Shown in pieces: positions 1-8,413 of a DNA stretch of 46,076 nucleotides. How positions within the stretch are numbered: the stretch's first letter is position 1; every line of letters begins with the position of its first letter. Source of the DNA: Ruminococcus sp. (GTDB taxonomy: Bacteria; Bacillota; Clostridia; Oscillospirales; Acutalibacteraceae); the NCBI GenBank assembly GCA_017403985.1, contig JAFRDE010000024.1, forward strand, positions 1-46,076, given 5' to 3'. The position numbers and the translations under genes were made by a program. The notes under the pieces are model-generated. The model made no database searches. It saw only the letters and a program-made list of their open reading frames with translations, and was not told the DNA's origin.

Positions 1-887
1 AGCTTCTGCTCGGTTTTCTCACCGGTGCGGACAAAGAAGGTACCGATGATGGAGCAGATGATACCCAGCGCCGCCATGATCATGGGGATCGCCATCGCCT
101 GGAATCCCATGCCCTGCGCGTTGAACGCCGCAACGCCCAGCGCGGAGCAGGAAATGACGGAGCCGACATAGCTCTCGTACAGATCGGCGCCCATACCGGC
201 AACGTCGCCGACATTATCGCCGACGTTATCCGCGATAACAGCGGGGTTGCGGGGGTCGTCCTCGGGGATACCGGCTTCGACTTTACCGACGAGGTCGGCG
301 CCGACGTCGGCAGCCTTGGTGAAGATACCGCCGCCGACACGGGCAAACAGCGCCATAGAGGACGCGCCCATACCGAAGGTCAGCATCGCGGAGGTGATAC
401 CTGCCGCATCCAGCTTAAATACAAACTTCAACAGTGTGAACCAGATCGAGATATCGAGAAGTCCCAGACCTACGACGGTAAAGCCCATAACGGAACCCGC
501 CGAGAAAGCGACTCTCAGACCCTTGTTCAATCCGGTACGGCAGGCGTTCGCGGTACGCGCGTTCGCCGCCGTCGCGATCTTCATGCCGATAAAGCCCGAC
601 AGACCCGAGAAGAAACCGCCCGTGATAAAGGCGAAGGGTACATAGGGGGTCAGCAATCCGAAGAGCGCCATCGCGCCGAGGATCACGAACATGACAGCAA
701 AGAAGATCGATACGATCGTATACTGTCTTTTCAGGTAAGCGTTCGCGCCCGAACGGATGGAAGCGGAAATTTTCTTCATCCTGTCGGTACCTTCATCAAA
801 GCCCATGACGCGCTTCGCCATGATCAGTGCGAAGCCCAGCGCCAGCAGAGCGCCGACGAAGATAGCGATCACAAGATAAACATCCAT
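1..887 (-). CDS. hppA: Membrane-bound ion-pumping pyrophosphatase, N-terminal part
   Basis: The first about 295 residues of a membrane pyrophosphatase, which hydrolyses PPi and drives H+ or Na+ across the cytoplasmic membrane; the C-terminal half lies beyond the left edge. The start ATG sits behind AAAGGAGA. Several hydrophobic helices precede the diagnostic loop with GGGIFTKAADVGADLVGK, then EDDPRNPAVIADNVGDNVGD (the acidic repeat near residues 220-228) and GADLYESY; these are the Mg-PPi-binding motifs of the family. The residue that separates K+-dependent Na+ pumps from K+-independent H+ pumps lies in the missing half, so the ion cannot be told. It is transcribed leftward from its own promoter and has no co-directional upstream gene. 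Confidence 0.95.
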   Translation of the reverse strand, partial: MDVYLVIAIFVGALLALGFALIMAKRVMGFDEGTDRMKKISASIRSGANAYLKRQYTIVSIFFAVMFVILGAMALFGLLTPYVPFAFITGGFFSGLSGFIGMKIATAANARTANACRTGLNKGLRVAFSAGSVMGFTVVGLGLLDISIWFTLLKFVFKLDAAGITSAMLTFGMGASSMALFARVGGGIFTKAADVGADLVGKVEAGIPEDDPRNPAVIADNVGDNVGDVAGMGADLYESYVGSVISCSALGVAAFNAQGMGFQAMAIPMIMAALGIICSIIGTFFVRTGEKTEQK

Positions 888-1031
888 TGATTCTACGTCT
901 CCTTTCTGATACCGCGCTATGACAAAGGAACGTGGCTATCACGCATTTTTGCCGCAGCCCGGTACATATCGTGCCGCATTTCTGCAGGAAATGTCCTGCC
1001 ATCCTGCAAGCATCGAATTTACGTAACCTAT

Positions 1032-1060
1032 ATTTTACTATAATAAGGCAAAATAGTCAA
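1032..1060 (-). promoter_or_regulatory. Sigma-A-type promoter for hppA
   Basis: On the minus strand TTGACT (1060-1055) and TAAAAT (1037-1032) are separated by exactly 17 bases, about 145 bases upstream of the hppA start. The rest of the leader shows nothing I recognise. Confidence 0.65.
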
Positions 1061-1188
1061 GAAAATTCAGCGGTTCAAAGTACCGCAATCTGCCGAAATC
1101 ACGGCGTATTTTTCGTATAAATTGTTAAAAGACCGACGATTTCCTGCTCATCTCTCCCGTCGGGCCTGCCCGACAAACAGAATCATCG

Positions 1189-1286
1189 CTTCTGTTTCTG
1201 TTTCCGTTTCCGTTTCTGTTTCTGATTCTGTTTCTGATTCTGTTTCTGCTTCTGTTTCTGTTTCTGCTTCTGTTTCTGATTCTGTT
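1189..1286. repeat. Hexanucleotide tandem repeat, TCTGTT type
   Basis: About 16 degenerate copies of a 6-bp unit (TCTGTT with variants TCCGTT, TCTGAT, TCTGCT) lie in the gap between hppA and the ABC exporter. The array is open in more than one frame and would read Ser-Val/Ser-Asp on plus and Asn-Arg on minus. No ribosome binding site or conserved partner sequence supports translation. It is a microsatellite able to change length by slippage, about 166 bp upstream of the exporter promoter. Confidence 0.85.
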
Positions 1287-1376
1287 TGGCTTGTTTTGCT
1301 TGCATTTGGTTGTTTTCGCTTGCGTTTTCCCGATCGTTAAGCCGAAAACGCCTCTCACCTATGCCGAAATCAAGCT

Positions 1377-1404
1377 AAAAGTTGCATATCATTATGCAAC
1401 TTTT
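1377..1404. promoter_or_regulatory. Perfect 11-bp inverted repeat, possible operator or terminator
   Basis: AAAAGTTGCAT and ATGCAACTTTT form a perfect inverted repeat around ATCATT, about 50 bases upstream of the -35 box of the exporter promoter. The symmetry fits a dimeric repressor site of MarR or TetR type, which often controls multidrug ABC pairs. A-run and T-run flanks would also suit a weak bidirectional terminator. No regulator gene is adjacent. Confidence 0.5.
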
Positions 1405-1451
1405 GGGCTGCAAAAATCTTTCTCCATTCTGTTTTCAGCGTCAATTTCATA

Positions 1452-1480
1452 TTGCGTCTTATACATATATATGATAGAAT
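1452..1480 (+). promoter_or_regulatory. Promoter of the ABC exporter operon
   Basis: TTGCGT and TAGAAT are spaced by 17 bases, and the start codon of the first exporter gene follows about 41 bases after the -10 box. Confidence 0.55.
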
Positions 1481-1521
1481 AAGATGATACCGATATTTCG
1501 GTCAAAAGAAGGTATGATCCA

Positions 1522-3282
1522 ATGAAATCAATCATGCGGCATTTCACGAAGCGCGACTGGGGCGCCGTCGCGGGCGCAGTGGTGCTGATCGCCCTGTCGG
1601 TCTGGCTGGAACTGCTCATGCCCGACTACATGAAAGACGTCACGGCGCTGCTGATCACCCCCGGCTCGTCCATCGGCGAGCTCCTGTGGGCAGGCAGCAA
1701 GATGCTCCTGTGCGCTTTAGCAAGCCTTGTCGTCAGTATCCTGGTCACGATCATCTCGGGCTTTTTAGCCGCGAACTACTCCTACAACGTCCGCGAGAAG
1801 CTCTATGACGCGGTCGAAGGCTTCTCGATGGCGGAGATCAACCGCTTCTCCACCGCCTCGCTGATCACCCGCTCCACCAACGATATCACACAGGTGCAGA
1901 CCATCATCGTGTTCGGTCTGTTCGTCATCGTGCGCGCGCCGCTGATGGCGGTGCTGGCGATCCTCAAGATCGCCGATCACAGCACGGAATGGACTTTCTC
2001 GGCAGGCGTCGCCGTCGTGCTGGTCATCATCGTGCTGGGCGTATGCTTCATCTTTGCGCATCCGCTGTTCCGGCGCATCCAGATGCTGACCGACAACATC
2101 AACCGCATCACGCGCGAGAACCTGACGGGTATCCGCGTCGTGCGCGCCTATAACGCCGAGGATTACCAGAAAAAAAAGTTTGAAAAGGCAAACTATGATC
2201 TGACGAGCAACAACATGAAGGCGCACCGCATCATGTCGATCATGCTGCCGTCGATGCTCCTGATCATGAACGGGCTCTCCCTGATCGTCTACTGGATCGG
2301 CGCCTATCTGATCGACGGCGCTCCCCTCGCGGAAAAAGGACAGCTTTTCGTCGACATGACGGTGTTCTCCCAGTACGCGCTGATGGTCATTATGGCGTTC
2401 ATGATGCTGAATATGATCTTCATCATGGGTCCGCGCTCGCTGGTCGCCGCGAGGCGCATCAACGAGGTCATCGACACCAAAAGCTCCGTCACGGACGGCA
2501 AAGGCGTCGAGCACACCGACGTCGAGGGCGAGATCGAGTTCAGGAACGTCTGCTTCAAATATCCCGACGCCGCCGATTATGTGCTGAAGGATATCAGCTT
2601 TACGGCGAAGAAAGGCGAGACCGTCGCCATCATCGGCTCCACCGGCTGCGGCAAAAGCACGATGATCAACCTCATACCCCGCTTCTATGACGCGACCGAG
2701 GGCGAGGTGCTGGTGGACGGCGTGAACGTCAGGGAATACACCCTTGAACAACTGCATAACAAGATCGGCTACGTCCCGCAGAGAGCGGTGCTCTTAGCCG
2801 GCACCATCAATACCAACGTCGCGATGGGCGACAACGGAAGCGAGGGCTATACGCAGGAGGACGTCGCCCGCGCCATTGAGATCGCGCAGGCAAAAGACTA
2901 TGTCGAGCAGTATCCCGAGGGCTATGAGCACCCTGTCGCGCAGGGCGGCTCGAACCTCAGCGGCGGTCAGAAGCAGCGCGTCTGTATCGCGCGCGCCATC
3001 TGCCGCGATCCCGAGATCCTGATCTTCGACGACAGCTTTTCGGCGCTCGACTATAAGACCGACCGCGAACTGCGCCGCAGCCTGAAGGAAAACACCGCCG
3101 GCGTGACCAATATCATCGTTGCCCAGCGCATCGGCACCATCAAGGACGCCGATAAGATCATCGTCCTCGACGAGGGCAAAATAGCCGCCATCGGCAAGCA
3201 TAAGGAGCTGCTCAGGACCTGTCAGATCTACCACGAGATCGGTCTGTCCCAGCTCGGAGAGGAGGAGCTCAACAATGTCTGA
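1522..3282 (+). CDS. ABC exporter half-transporter with degenerate ATPase site
   Basis: A 586-residue fusion of a six-helix type IV exporter membrane domain (about residues 15-325) and an ATPase domain. The ATPase has Walker A GSTGCGKST (372-380) and signature LSGGQ (479-483). The Walker B segment LIFDDS has Asp at 504 where the catalytic Glu belongs, and the switch-loop His is Gln (VAQR, Q535). That pair of changes marks the subunit carrying the non-hydrolysing site in heterodimeric exporters such as TM287/288, LmrCD and BmrCD. The partner gene overlaps this one by 8 bases, so the two are almost certainly translated together. The substrate is unknown; drugs, lipids or peptides are all possible. 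The start follows AGAAGG. Confidence 0.92.
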   Translation: MKSIMRHFTKRDWGAVAGAVVLIALSVWLELLMPDYMKDVTALLITPGSSIGELLWAGSKMLLCALASLVVSILVTIISGFLAANYSYNVREKLYDAVEGFSMAEINRFSTASLITRSTNDITQVQTIIVFGLFVIVRAPLMAVLAILKIADHSTEWTFSAGVAVVLVIIVLGVCFIFAHPLFRRIQMLTDNINRITRENLTGIRVVRAYNAEDYQKKKFEKANYDLTSNNMKAHRIMSIMLPSMLLIMNGLSLIVYWIGAYLIDGAPLAEKGQLFVDMTVFSQYALMVIMAFMMLNMIFIMGPRSLVAARRINEVIDTKSSVTDGKGVEHTDVEGEIEFRNVCFKYPDAADYVLKDISFTAKKGETVAIIGSTGCGKSTMINLIPRFYDATEGEVLVDGVNVREYTLEQLHNKIGYVPQRAVLLAGTINTNVAMGDNGSEGYTQEDVARAIEIAQAKDYVEQYPEGYEHPVAQGGSNLSGGQKQRVCIARAICRDPEILIFDDSFSALDYKTDRELRRSLKENTAGVTNIIVAQRIGTIKDADKIIVLDEGKIAAIGKHKELLRTCQIYHEIGLSQLGEEELNNV

Positions 3283-5152
3283 GAACAATACCTCTCAAAA
3301 GCAGTACATCAAAAAATCCCGCGAGCAGTTCATCGGCGCGGACAGTAAGCGCCCGCAGGCGCAGAAGGGCTTCGGCGGTCCCAAGGGCGTCGTCACCGAA
3401 AAGTCCGACAACTTCGGCGCGGCATGGAAAAACCTGCTGAGCTACGCCAAGCCGCAGATGCCCGCGATCATCATCGCCATGACCTGCGCCGTCATCGGCA
3501 CAATCATCGCCCTGATCGGTCCCAAGCAGATCCAGAAGATTACCGACCTGATCACCCAGGGCATCACCGGCGTCATCGACCTCGAAGCCGTCACCTCGAC
3601 CTGCGTCTTCCTGCTGGTCCTCTACGGCGTCAGCTGGCTGATGAACTTCGTTCAGCACTTCATCATGGCGACCGTCGCACCGACCGTCAGCAGCCGCATG
3701 CGCCGCGACATCACCGAAAAGACCAACCGCCTGCCGCTGAAATATTTTGACTCCACCCCCTTCGGCGATATCCTCAGCCGCATCACCAACGATATCGACA
3801 CCATCGAGCGCACGCTGAACCTTTCTATCGCCCAGTTTATCACCTCGATCGCCCTGTTCTTCGGCTCGGCGGCGATGATGTTCATCACCAACTGGATCCT
3901 GGCTCTGACCGCGATCGTCGCGTCGGTCATCGGCTTCTTCCTGATGTCCGTCATCATGAAGAAATCCCAGCTCCACTTCAACCGTCAGCAGCGCCACCTC
4001 GGCGCGATCAACGGTCATGTGGAGGAGATCTACTCCGGTCACAACATCGTCAAGGCGTATAACTACGAAAAGGAAAGCAAAGAGGAATTCAGCCGCATCA
4101 ACCGCCATCTGCGCGACAGCGTATTCAAATCCACGGCGCTTTCGGGCGTGATGCAGCCGCTGATGACCTTCATCGGCAACTTAGGCTTCGTCGCCGTCTT
4201 CGTCGTCGGCGCGCTGCTGGTCAAGGACGCCGTCATCACCTTCGGCGTCATCATCGAATTCACCATCTATGTGCGCCTGTTCACCCAGCCCTTACAGCAG
4301 CTCGCGCAGAGCTTCTCGAATATGCAGAGCACCGCTGCCGCGGCTGACCGCGTCTTTGAGTACCTCGGCGAAGAGGAGCTCTCCGACGAGAGCAGCAAGA
4401 CAAAACGTCTTGACACCGTCAAGGGTCATGTGCGCTTCGATCACGTGCACTTCGGCTACAATCCCGATAAAATCATCATCAACGACTTTTCCGTCGATAT
4501 CCCGGCGGGACAGAAGGTCGCCATCGTCGGACCCACCGGCGCGGGCAAGACCACGATCGTCAACCTGCTGATGCGTTTCTATGAACTCAACTCCGGGCGT
4601 ATCTTTATCGACGGCGTTCCCATCGACGAGCTCACCCGCGAGAACGTCCACGACCTGTTCTGCATGGTCCTGCAGGACACATGGCTCTTTGAGGGCACGG
4701 TGCGCGAGAACCTTGTCTACAGCAAGGAGGGCGTGACCGACGAAGAGCTTGAGCGCGCCTGCAAGGCGGTCGGCATCCACCACTTTATCCGCACCCTGCC
4801 GAACGGCTACGACACGGTTCTGGACGACAAGGCGAGCCTGTCGGCAGGTCAGAAACAGCAGCTCACCATCGCCCGCGCGATGATCGAGAACGCGCCCCTG
4901 CTGATCCTCGACGAGGCGACTTCCTCCGTCGACACCCGCACCGAGCGCATCATCCAGAAGGCGATGGACTCCCTTACCGAGGGCAGAACGAGCTTCGTCA
5001 TCGCTCACCGCCTGTCCACGATCAAAAATTCCGATTTGATTTTAGTGCTCAAGGACGGCGACATCATCGCCTCCGGCACCCACGACGAGCTGATCGCCGA
5101 GGGCGGCTTCTACGCCGACCTGTACAACAGCCAGTTTGAGCAGAGCGCTTAA
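3275..5152 (+). CDS. ABC exporter half-transporter with consensus ATPase residues
   Basis: A 625-residue partner of the preceding gene. A hydrophilic N-terminal extension of about 45 residues leads into six membrane helices and an ATPase domain with Walker A GPTGAGKTT (419-427), Walker B LLILDEATSS with catalytic Glu 547 and switch His 578 (IAHR). Its signature is LSAGQ (522-526), not LSGGQ. In a heterodimer this altered signature faces the partner's degenerate Walker B, so one composite site is doubly impaired and the other intact, as in the TM287/288 class. The start ATG lies inside the end of the upstream gene behind GGAGAGGAGG. The stop codon is overlapped by the left arm of a repeat. Confidence 0.92.
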   Translation: MSENNTSQKQYIKKSREQFIGADSKRPQAQKGFGGPKGVVTEKSDNFGAAWKNLLSYAKPQMPAIIIAMTCAVIGTIIALIGPKQIQKITDLITQGITGVIDLEAVTSTCVFLLVLYGVSWLMNFVQHFIMATVAPTVSSRMRRDITEKTNRLPLKYFDSTPFGDILSRITNDIDTIERTLNLSIAQFITSIALFFGSAAMMFITNWILALTAIVASVIGFFLMSVIMKKSQLHFNRQQRHLGAINGHVEEIYSGHNIVKAYNYEKESKEEFSRINRHLRDSVFKSTALSGVMQPLMTFIGNLGFVAVFVVGALLVKDAVITFGVIIEFTIYVRLFTQPLQQLAQSFSNMQSTAAAADRVFEYLGEEELSDESSKTKRLDTVKGHVRFDHVHFGYNPDKIIINDFSVDIPAGQKVAIVGPTGAGKTTIVNLLMRFYELNSGRIFIDGVPIDELTRENVHDLFCMVLQDTWLFEGTVRENLVYSKEGVTDEELERACKAVGIHHFIRTLPNGYDTVLDDKASLSAGQKQQLTIARAMIENAPLLILDEATSSVDTRTERIIQKAMDSLTEGRTSFVIAHRLSTIKNSDLILVLKDGDIIASGTHDELIAEGGFYADLYNSQFEQSA

Positions 5153-5428
5153 GGTAACGGAAGTCGAACCACAACCGCCGATAATGAGTTGTTTTCAGCC
5201 TTTATCGGCTTATCGTCGATCGCAACCCGTCAGGGTTACTCCTCCTCTGCACCGATAAATCCAAGAAAACAATCTCATTCTCGGTGCGAAGCAGTTATTG
5301 GCGAGCAGATTTGAGTCTGATCGAGGAAAAACCGCAGCGAATACTGACGTATTCACGAGGATTTTGACAAAGAGCAGGCACAAATATGCCGCCAAGAACC
5401 GATTGGGGGTTCGACTCCCGTTACCTTA
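5150..5428. repeat. Repeat element with 21-bp inverted ends, tRNA-3'-end-like
   Basis: TAAGGTAACGG... (5150-5170) and ...CCCGTTACCTTA (5408-5428) are inverted copies matching at 20 of 21 positions. The right arm contains GGTTCGACTCC, the look of a tRNA T arm, but no tRNA can be folded here. Positions 5303-5391, read on the minus strand, closely match 29259-29348 inside the larger element at 29.2 kb; shared words include CATATTT, AAAATCCTCG and CAGACNNAAATCTGCTC. The left arm begins with the stop codon of the exporter gene. No gene is seen in this interval. Confidence 0.75.
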
Positions 5429-5464
5429 GGGTGACAGTAATAATCCGAACCTGCTGTCGCCCTA
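5427..5464. terminator. Hairpin made from a repeat-element end
   Basis: TAGGGTGACAG and CTGTCGCCCTA pair across a 16-base loop, directly downstream (minus) of the stop codon of the next gene. The first 29 bases are nearly identical to the terminal repeat of the element at 29224-29605. It may end transcription of the minus operon, although it has no clear T-run. Confidence 0.6.
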
Positions 5465-6820
5465 CTAAAACGCGTACGGATTAAAGCCGTTCGCCGCCAT
5501 CACAAACCATGCGGCAGGAGCGATATGCGGATCCTGACGGTATTCCCATGAAGAGCCGTCGGGCAGATACATGCCCGTAGACAGGTTATCCACCGTCGCG
5601 GCAGGGAACAATCCGTTGTCGAGCTGGGTATCGCACAACACATCCATGGCGTCGTTAAAGCCGTCTTCATCGGCGCGCAGCTTGTACATCAGCGCGGTAA
5701 AGGCAGTGCCCTCGCACCAGAAGCCGCCGTTTTGATTATCGCGGCAGAAGGGGTAGCCGCCCTCTTCGGTCTTCATCTGTTCGACCATCCCGAGCGCTCT
5801 CTCATAAGGCTTGAACTCGTCCCCCATCGCCAGCGCACTCCACACCTGCGCGTCCAGAACAATCACGTCGGTGTTCGGCGTAACGCCGTCGTCGCCGGTG
5901 CCGGTATAGAAATAACCGCCCTCTTCATTGTACATTGATCGGATGAACGACAGCGCGCTGTCAGCGGCTTTTTGATACTTTTCGTCTCCCGTAGCCTCAT
6001 ACAGCTGCCGGAACGCGGCGTAGGCGTCGATATTGTGCTCGGTGGACTTGTAAGTGAGGATCTGCGCTTTGCCGTACTCTTCCGGCCAGCCGTTGACGCC
6101 CGCTGTGAATCCGTCGCTGCTGTCGGAGCAGTCGGATATCACCCAATCCATCAAAGCCTTGGCGGTATCGAGATACCGATCGGTATCATATTTTTTGTCA
6201 TACTGTAAGAGCGCCAGCGCGGCATATGAGGTATTGCCCGTGCCGGAACCGACCTGCTGTGCGTCTTCGCACCATTCGGAGCCGTTATACCAGCCCGGCA
6301 GCTTGACGCTTTTCCTGCCGTCCTCATTCCAATAGATCATATCCGCCGCATACGCGTTACGGATGCGTCCGCTCTTGAAGCGATCGTTTTCAACCGCATA
6401 CTCGAAAGCGTCAAGGAGTTCTTCCGCGTCGGAACGTCGATCCTCCGAAAGAAACGCCATCGCGGTCAGCGCGTTGTCGTAGGTATAGGCGGTATTCGCC
6501 AGCTCCTTCTGATCGGTATCGTAGGAACGAAGCATCACGTTGGATTTACCCGGATACTTTTGCGTTTCCGCAAGCCTGTCGGACAGCTCGTCGATCGCCG
6601 CTGTTTTGGCTTTTTCAAGCGGGGACGTCGGTTCATCGGGTGTCTCGGTTGCGGCAGGAGCCGTCGCTGCGGCAGTTTCATCCGCGGTCGCAGCCTTTGT
6701 CTCCTCCGGCTGCTCTGTCGAAGATTCCTGTTCACCGGAACAGCGCGCGCATAATACGCCGCTCATCAAAATCAATATCAGCGCCGTAATCATCGCGATT
6801 ATACGGTTTTTCATATTCAT
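5465..6820 (-). CDS. Secreted six-hairpin glycosidase-like protein
   Basis: A 451-residue protein with an N-terminal hydrophobic segment (residues 5-25). A Thr/Ala/Glu-rich linker (about 30-68) follows, then a domain rich in repeating helical hairpins with aromatic and acidic pairs (YTYDNALTAMAFL, KSTEHNIDAYAAF, GGYFYTGTG, FWCEGTAFTALM). This pattern resembles the (alpha/alpha)6 barrel of glycoside hydrolases and terpenoid-cyclase-like folds. TEHNID and WCEGT are candidate active-site segments by family habit; no specific activity is claimed. A Cys at residue 27 lacks a clear lipobox, so export may be by ordinary signal peptide or membrane anchor. It is last in a three-gene minus run with an 18-base gap to the upstream gene. 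The start follows AGGAGGAG; a second in-frame ATG two codons later is possible. Confidence 0.75.
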   Translation of the reverse strand: MNMKNRIIAMITALILILMSGVLCARCSGEQESSTEQPEETKAATADETAAATAPAATETPDEPTSPLEKAKTAAIDELSDRLAETQKYPGKSNVMLRSYDTDQKELANTAYTYDNALTAMAFLSEDRRSDAEELLDAFEYAVENDRFKSGRIRNAYAADMIYWNEDGRKSVKLPGWYNGSEWCEDAQQVGSGTGNTSYAALALLQYDKKYDTDRYLDTAKALMDWVISDCSDSSDGFTAGVNGWPEEYGKAQILTYKSTEHNIDAYAAFRQLYEATGDEKYQKAADSALSFIRSMYNEEGGYFYTGTGDDGVTPNTDVIVLDAQVWSALAMGDEFKPYERALGMVEQMKTEEGGYPFCRDNQNGGFWCEGTAFTALMYKLRADEDGFNDAMDVLCDTQLDNGLFPAATVDNLSTGMYLPDGSSWEYRQDPHIAPAAWFVMAANGFNPYAF

Positions 6821-6838
6821 TTCTCCTCCTGATATATC

Positions 6839-7408
6839 TTATTGGAAACGGTATCGGCGACGGTAGCCGACGCCTGTCCTCAGCCACTTGTCCGCCGCGG
6901 TAGGCGTTTTGTATCCCCAGTTTTCCAAAGCAGCGTAGATGACGCGTTTAAATCCGTTCTTTTTCAGCACATTGGCGGACGCTTTATTCCCGATCATCGT
7001 GCTCGCCGTGATAACCTCAACGTCCGTTTCCTCCAGCAGGTATTTCACTAAAAGACCGAGCGTCTCGGTGGCGATCCCTTTCCCCCAGTATTCCGGCAGC
7101 AGACGGTAGCCCACGCTCGCTTTCAGCAGCGGCGCGCGGTAGCCGTAAATCTCCGCCAGACCGCAGAATTCATTCTCCGTAAAAACGCCGAGGATCAGCG
7201 ATTCTTTCAAGCATTCACCATACAGACGGTTGATGACCGTATGAACGTCGCCGTATTCTTTCTCAAAGAGATAGGCAGGGAGATACCGGTATACTTCTTC
7301 GCTGTTGATCAGCCTGCTCAAGCCGTCGGCGTCATCCTGCGTCAGCCGCCTGAGCGTGATCCTCTCTCCCGCAAGGCGCGGTATCTCGGAAAACAATTTT
7401 TTCTTCAT
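6839..7408 (-). CDS. GNAT-family N-acetyltransferase (RimJ/RimL type)
   Basis: A 189-residue acetyltransferase. It opens with the LAGERITLRRLTQDDAD strand-helix typical of RimJ/RimL-like enzymes. The acetyl-CoA pyrophosphate loop is YWGKGIATE, followed by the C-terminal signature NKASANVLKKNGF. Such enzymes transfer acetyl from acetyl-CoA to an amine on a protein, peptide or small molecule; the acceptor cannot be read from sequence. The start follows CAGGAGATTAGCTG. It lies 27 bases after the hydrolase gene and 18 bases before the glycosidase-like gene, so the three are probably co-transcribed. Confidence 0.88.
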   Translation of the reverse strand: MKKKLFSEIPRLAGERITLRRLTQDDADGLSRLINSEEVYRYLPAYLFEKEYGDVHTVINRLYGECLKESLILGVFTENEFCGLAEIYGYRAPLLKASVGYRLLPEYWGKGIATETLGLLVKYLLEETDVEVITASTMIGNKASANVLKKNGFKRVIYAALENWGYKTPTAADKWLRTGVGYRRRYRFQ

Positions 7409-7435
7409 CAGCTAATCTCCTGTTCAGCAATATAA

Positions 7436-8191
7436 TCACAACTCTAAAAACTCAGCCGTCGCTTTTACGGCGATATCCATGGTCTTCGGATCTTTAAAGC
7501 GATGATCCGCATTTTCAACTGCGATGAACCGGATATCGTTTTGTCGGGCAAAAGCCTCGACGCCGTCAAACGGCACGATCTCATCCTTCGTGCCGTGGAG
7601 GATCAGGATATCGTCGGCATAAGCATGAAAATCGCGCGCGGTGATATCCGCTTCCTTCAGCTCATCCAGAAACGACTGTGTCACTCTGATCTTGCGGTCG
7701 AATCCGACAAGAACCGGTTTGTTCCTCGACAGCGCCTTCCGCTCATCCGGATTCATGATCCTGCCGGAAAGCACTTCATACATATGGACCGCGGGACTTC
7801 TCAAAACTATTTTGCGAAAAGGATTCCCGTTTTCCGAAATATACTTCAGAAACTGATAGCCGCCGAAGCTGGTCGCGTAAGCATACAGCGCATCGGTATG
7901 ATACTGCTTTTCTACATACCGGGTCACCAATCCGAGATAAGCGCCGCAGTCGGAAAGCGACAGTTTCTTTTTCACATCGTCCCCGTGACACGGCGCGTCA
8001 TAGGTCACGACCGCGGTATCCCTGTGCTTTTTCAGCACATATTCCGCAAAACGTTCCGCCGCTTTATTATCCTTATGCCCGCTGAAGCCGTGTCCGTAGA
8101 TCACTGCTTTTTTCACGGCTTTCGGTGAATCACAGTATATTTTGCATTTGATGCTGTTACCCTGTTCGTTGACAGAAAAATACTTTTCCAT
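7436..8191 (-). CDS. Alpha/beta hydrolase (serine esterase/lipase type)
   Basis: A 251-residue cytoplasmic hydrolase without signal peptide. HGFSGH forms the oxyanion-side HG loop. The nucleophile elbow reads YATSFGGY, a variant of GxSxG with Ala in the first Gly position. The acid is in LHGTKDEIVP and the catalytic His in NADHRF near the C terminus, completing a Ser-Asp-His triad. The substrate is unknown; small acyl esters are typical. It is the first gene of a three-gene minus operon, and the space upstream is shared with the divergent RyR cassette. Confidence 0.85.
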   Translation of the reverse strand: MEKYFSVNEQGNSIKCKIYCDSPKAVKKAVIYGHGFSGHKDNKAAERFAEYVLKKHRDTAVVTYDAPCHGDDVKKKLSLSDCGAYLGLVTRYVEKQYHTDALYAYATSFGGYQFLKYISENGNPFRKIVLRSPAVHMYEVLSGRIMNPDERKALSRNKPVLVGFDRKIRVTQSFLDELKEADITARDFHAYADDILILHGTKDEIVPFDGVEAFARQNDIRFIAVENADHRFKDPKTMDIAVKATAEFLEL

Positions 8192-8322
8192 GATAGACCT
8201 TCATCACCCGTCTTTTCGATTCAGCCTTATCATATCATACCCGCCGCCGATCATCAATACCTTTCTTCGGATTCTCCGCTGCCGTACATACGTCCGATCT
8301 TCATTTTGCTCATAAAATGGTG

Positions 8323-8350
8323 TTGACTTACCCGAAAAAAACAGTATGAT
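8323..8350 (+). promoter_or_regulatory. Promoter of the RyR-domain cassette
   Basis: TTGACT and TATGAT are spaced by 16 bases about 64 bases upstream of the start codon. The 222-base divergent gap also has to hold the leftward promoter for the hydrolase operon, which I could not place with confidence. Confidence 0.6.
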
Positions 8351-8413
8351 ATTAATATAGGATTTACACCATATTGCAGATAATCGGTAATCATTCACGC
8401 GAGGTATTATCAT

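Noticed and set aside
1122-1358. SVSVSD-type and NRNRIR-type repeat proteins over the microsatellite
   Set aside because: Both strands are open only because the 6-bp repeat lacks stops; there is no ribosome binding site.
1765-2757. Long open frame (330 codons) opposite the first ABC exporter gene
   Set aside because: His/Asp/Arg-rich composition, no ribosome binding site, and exact antisense overlap with a well-matched gene; a shadow of GC-biased codons.
5401-5428. tRNA gene suggested by GGTTCGACTCC
   Set aside because: No matching acceptor 5' strand, D arm or anticodon arm upstream, and the T stem itself has a mismatch.
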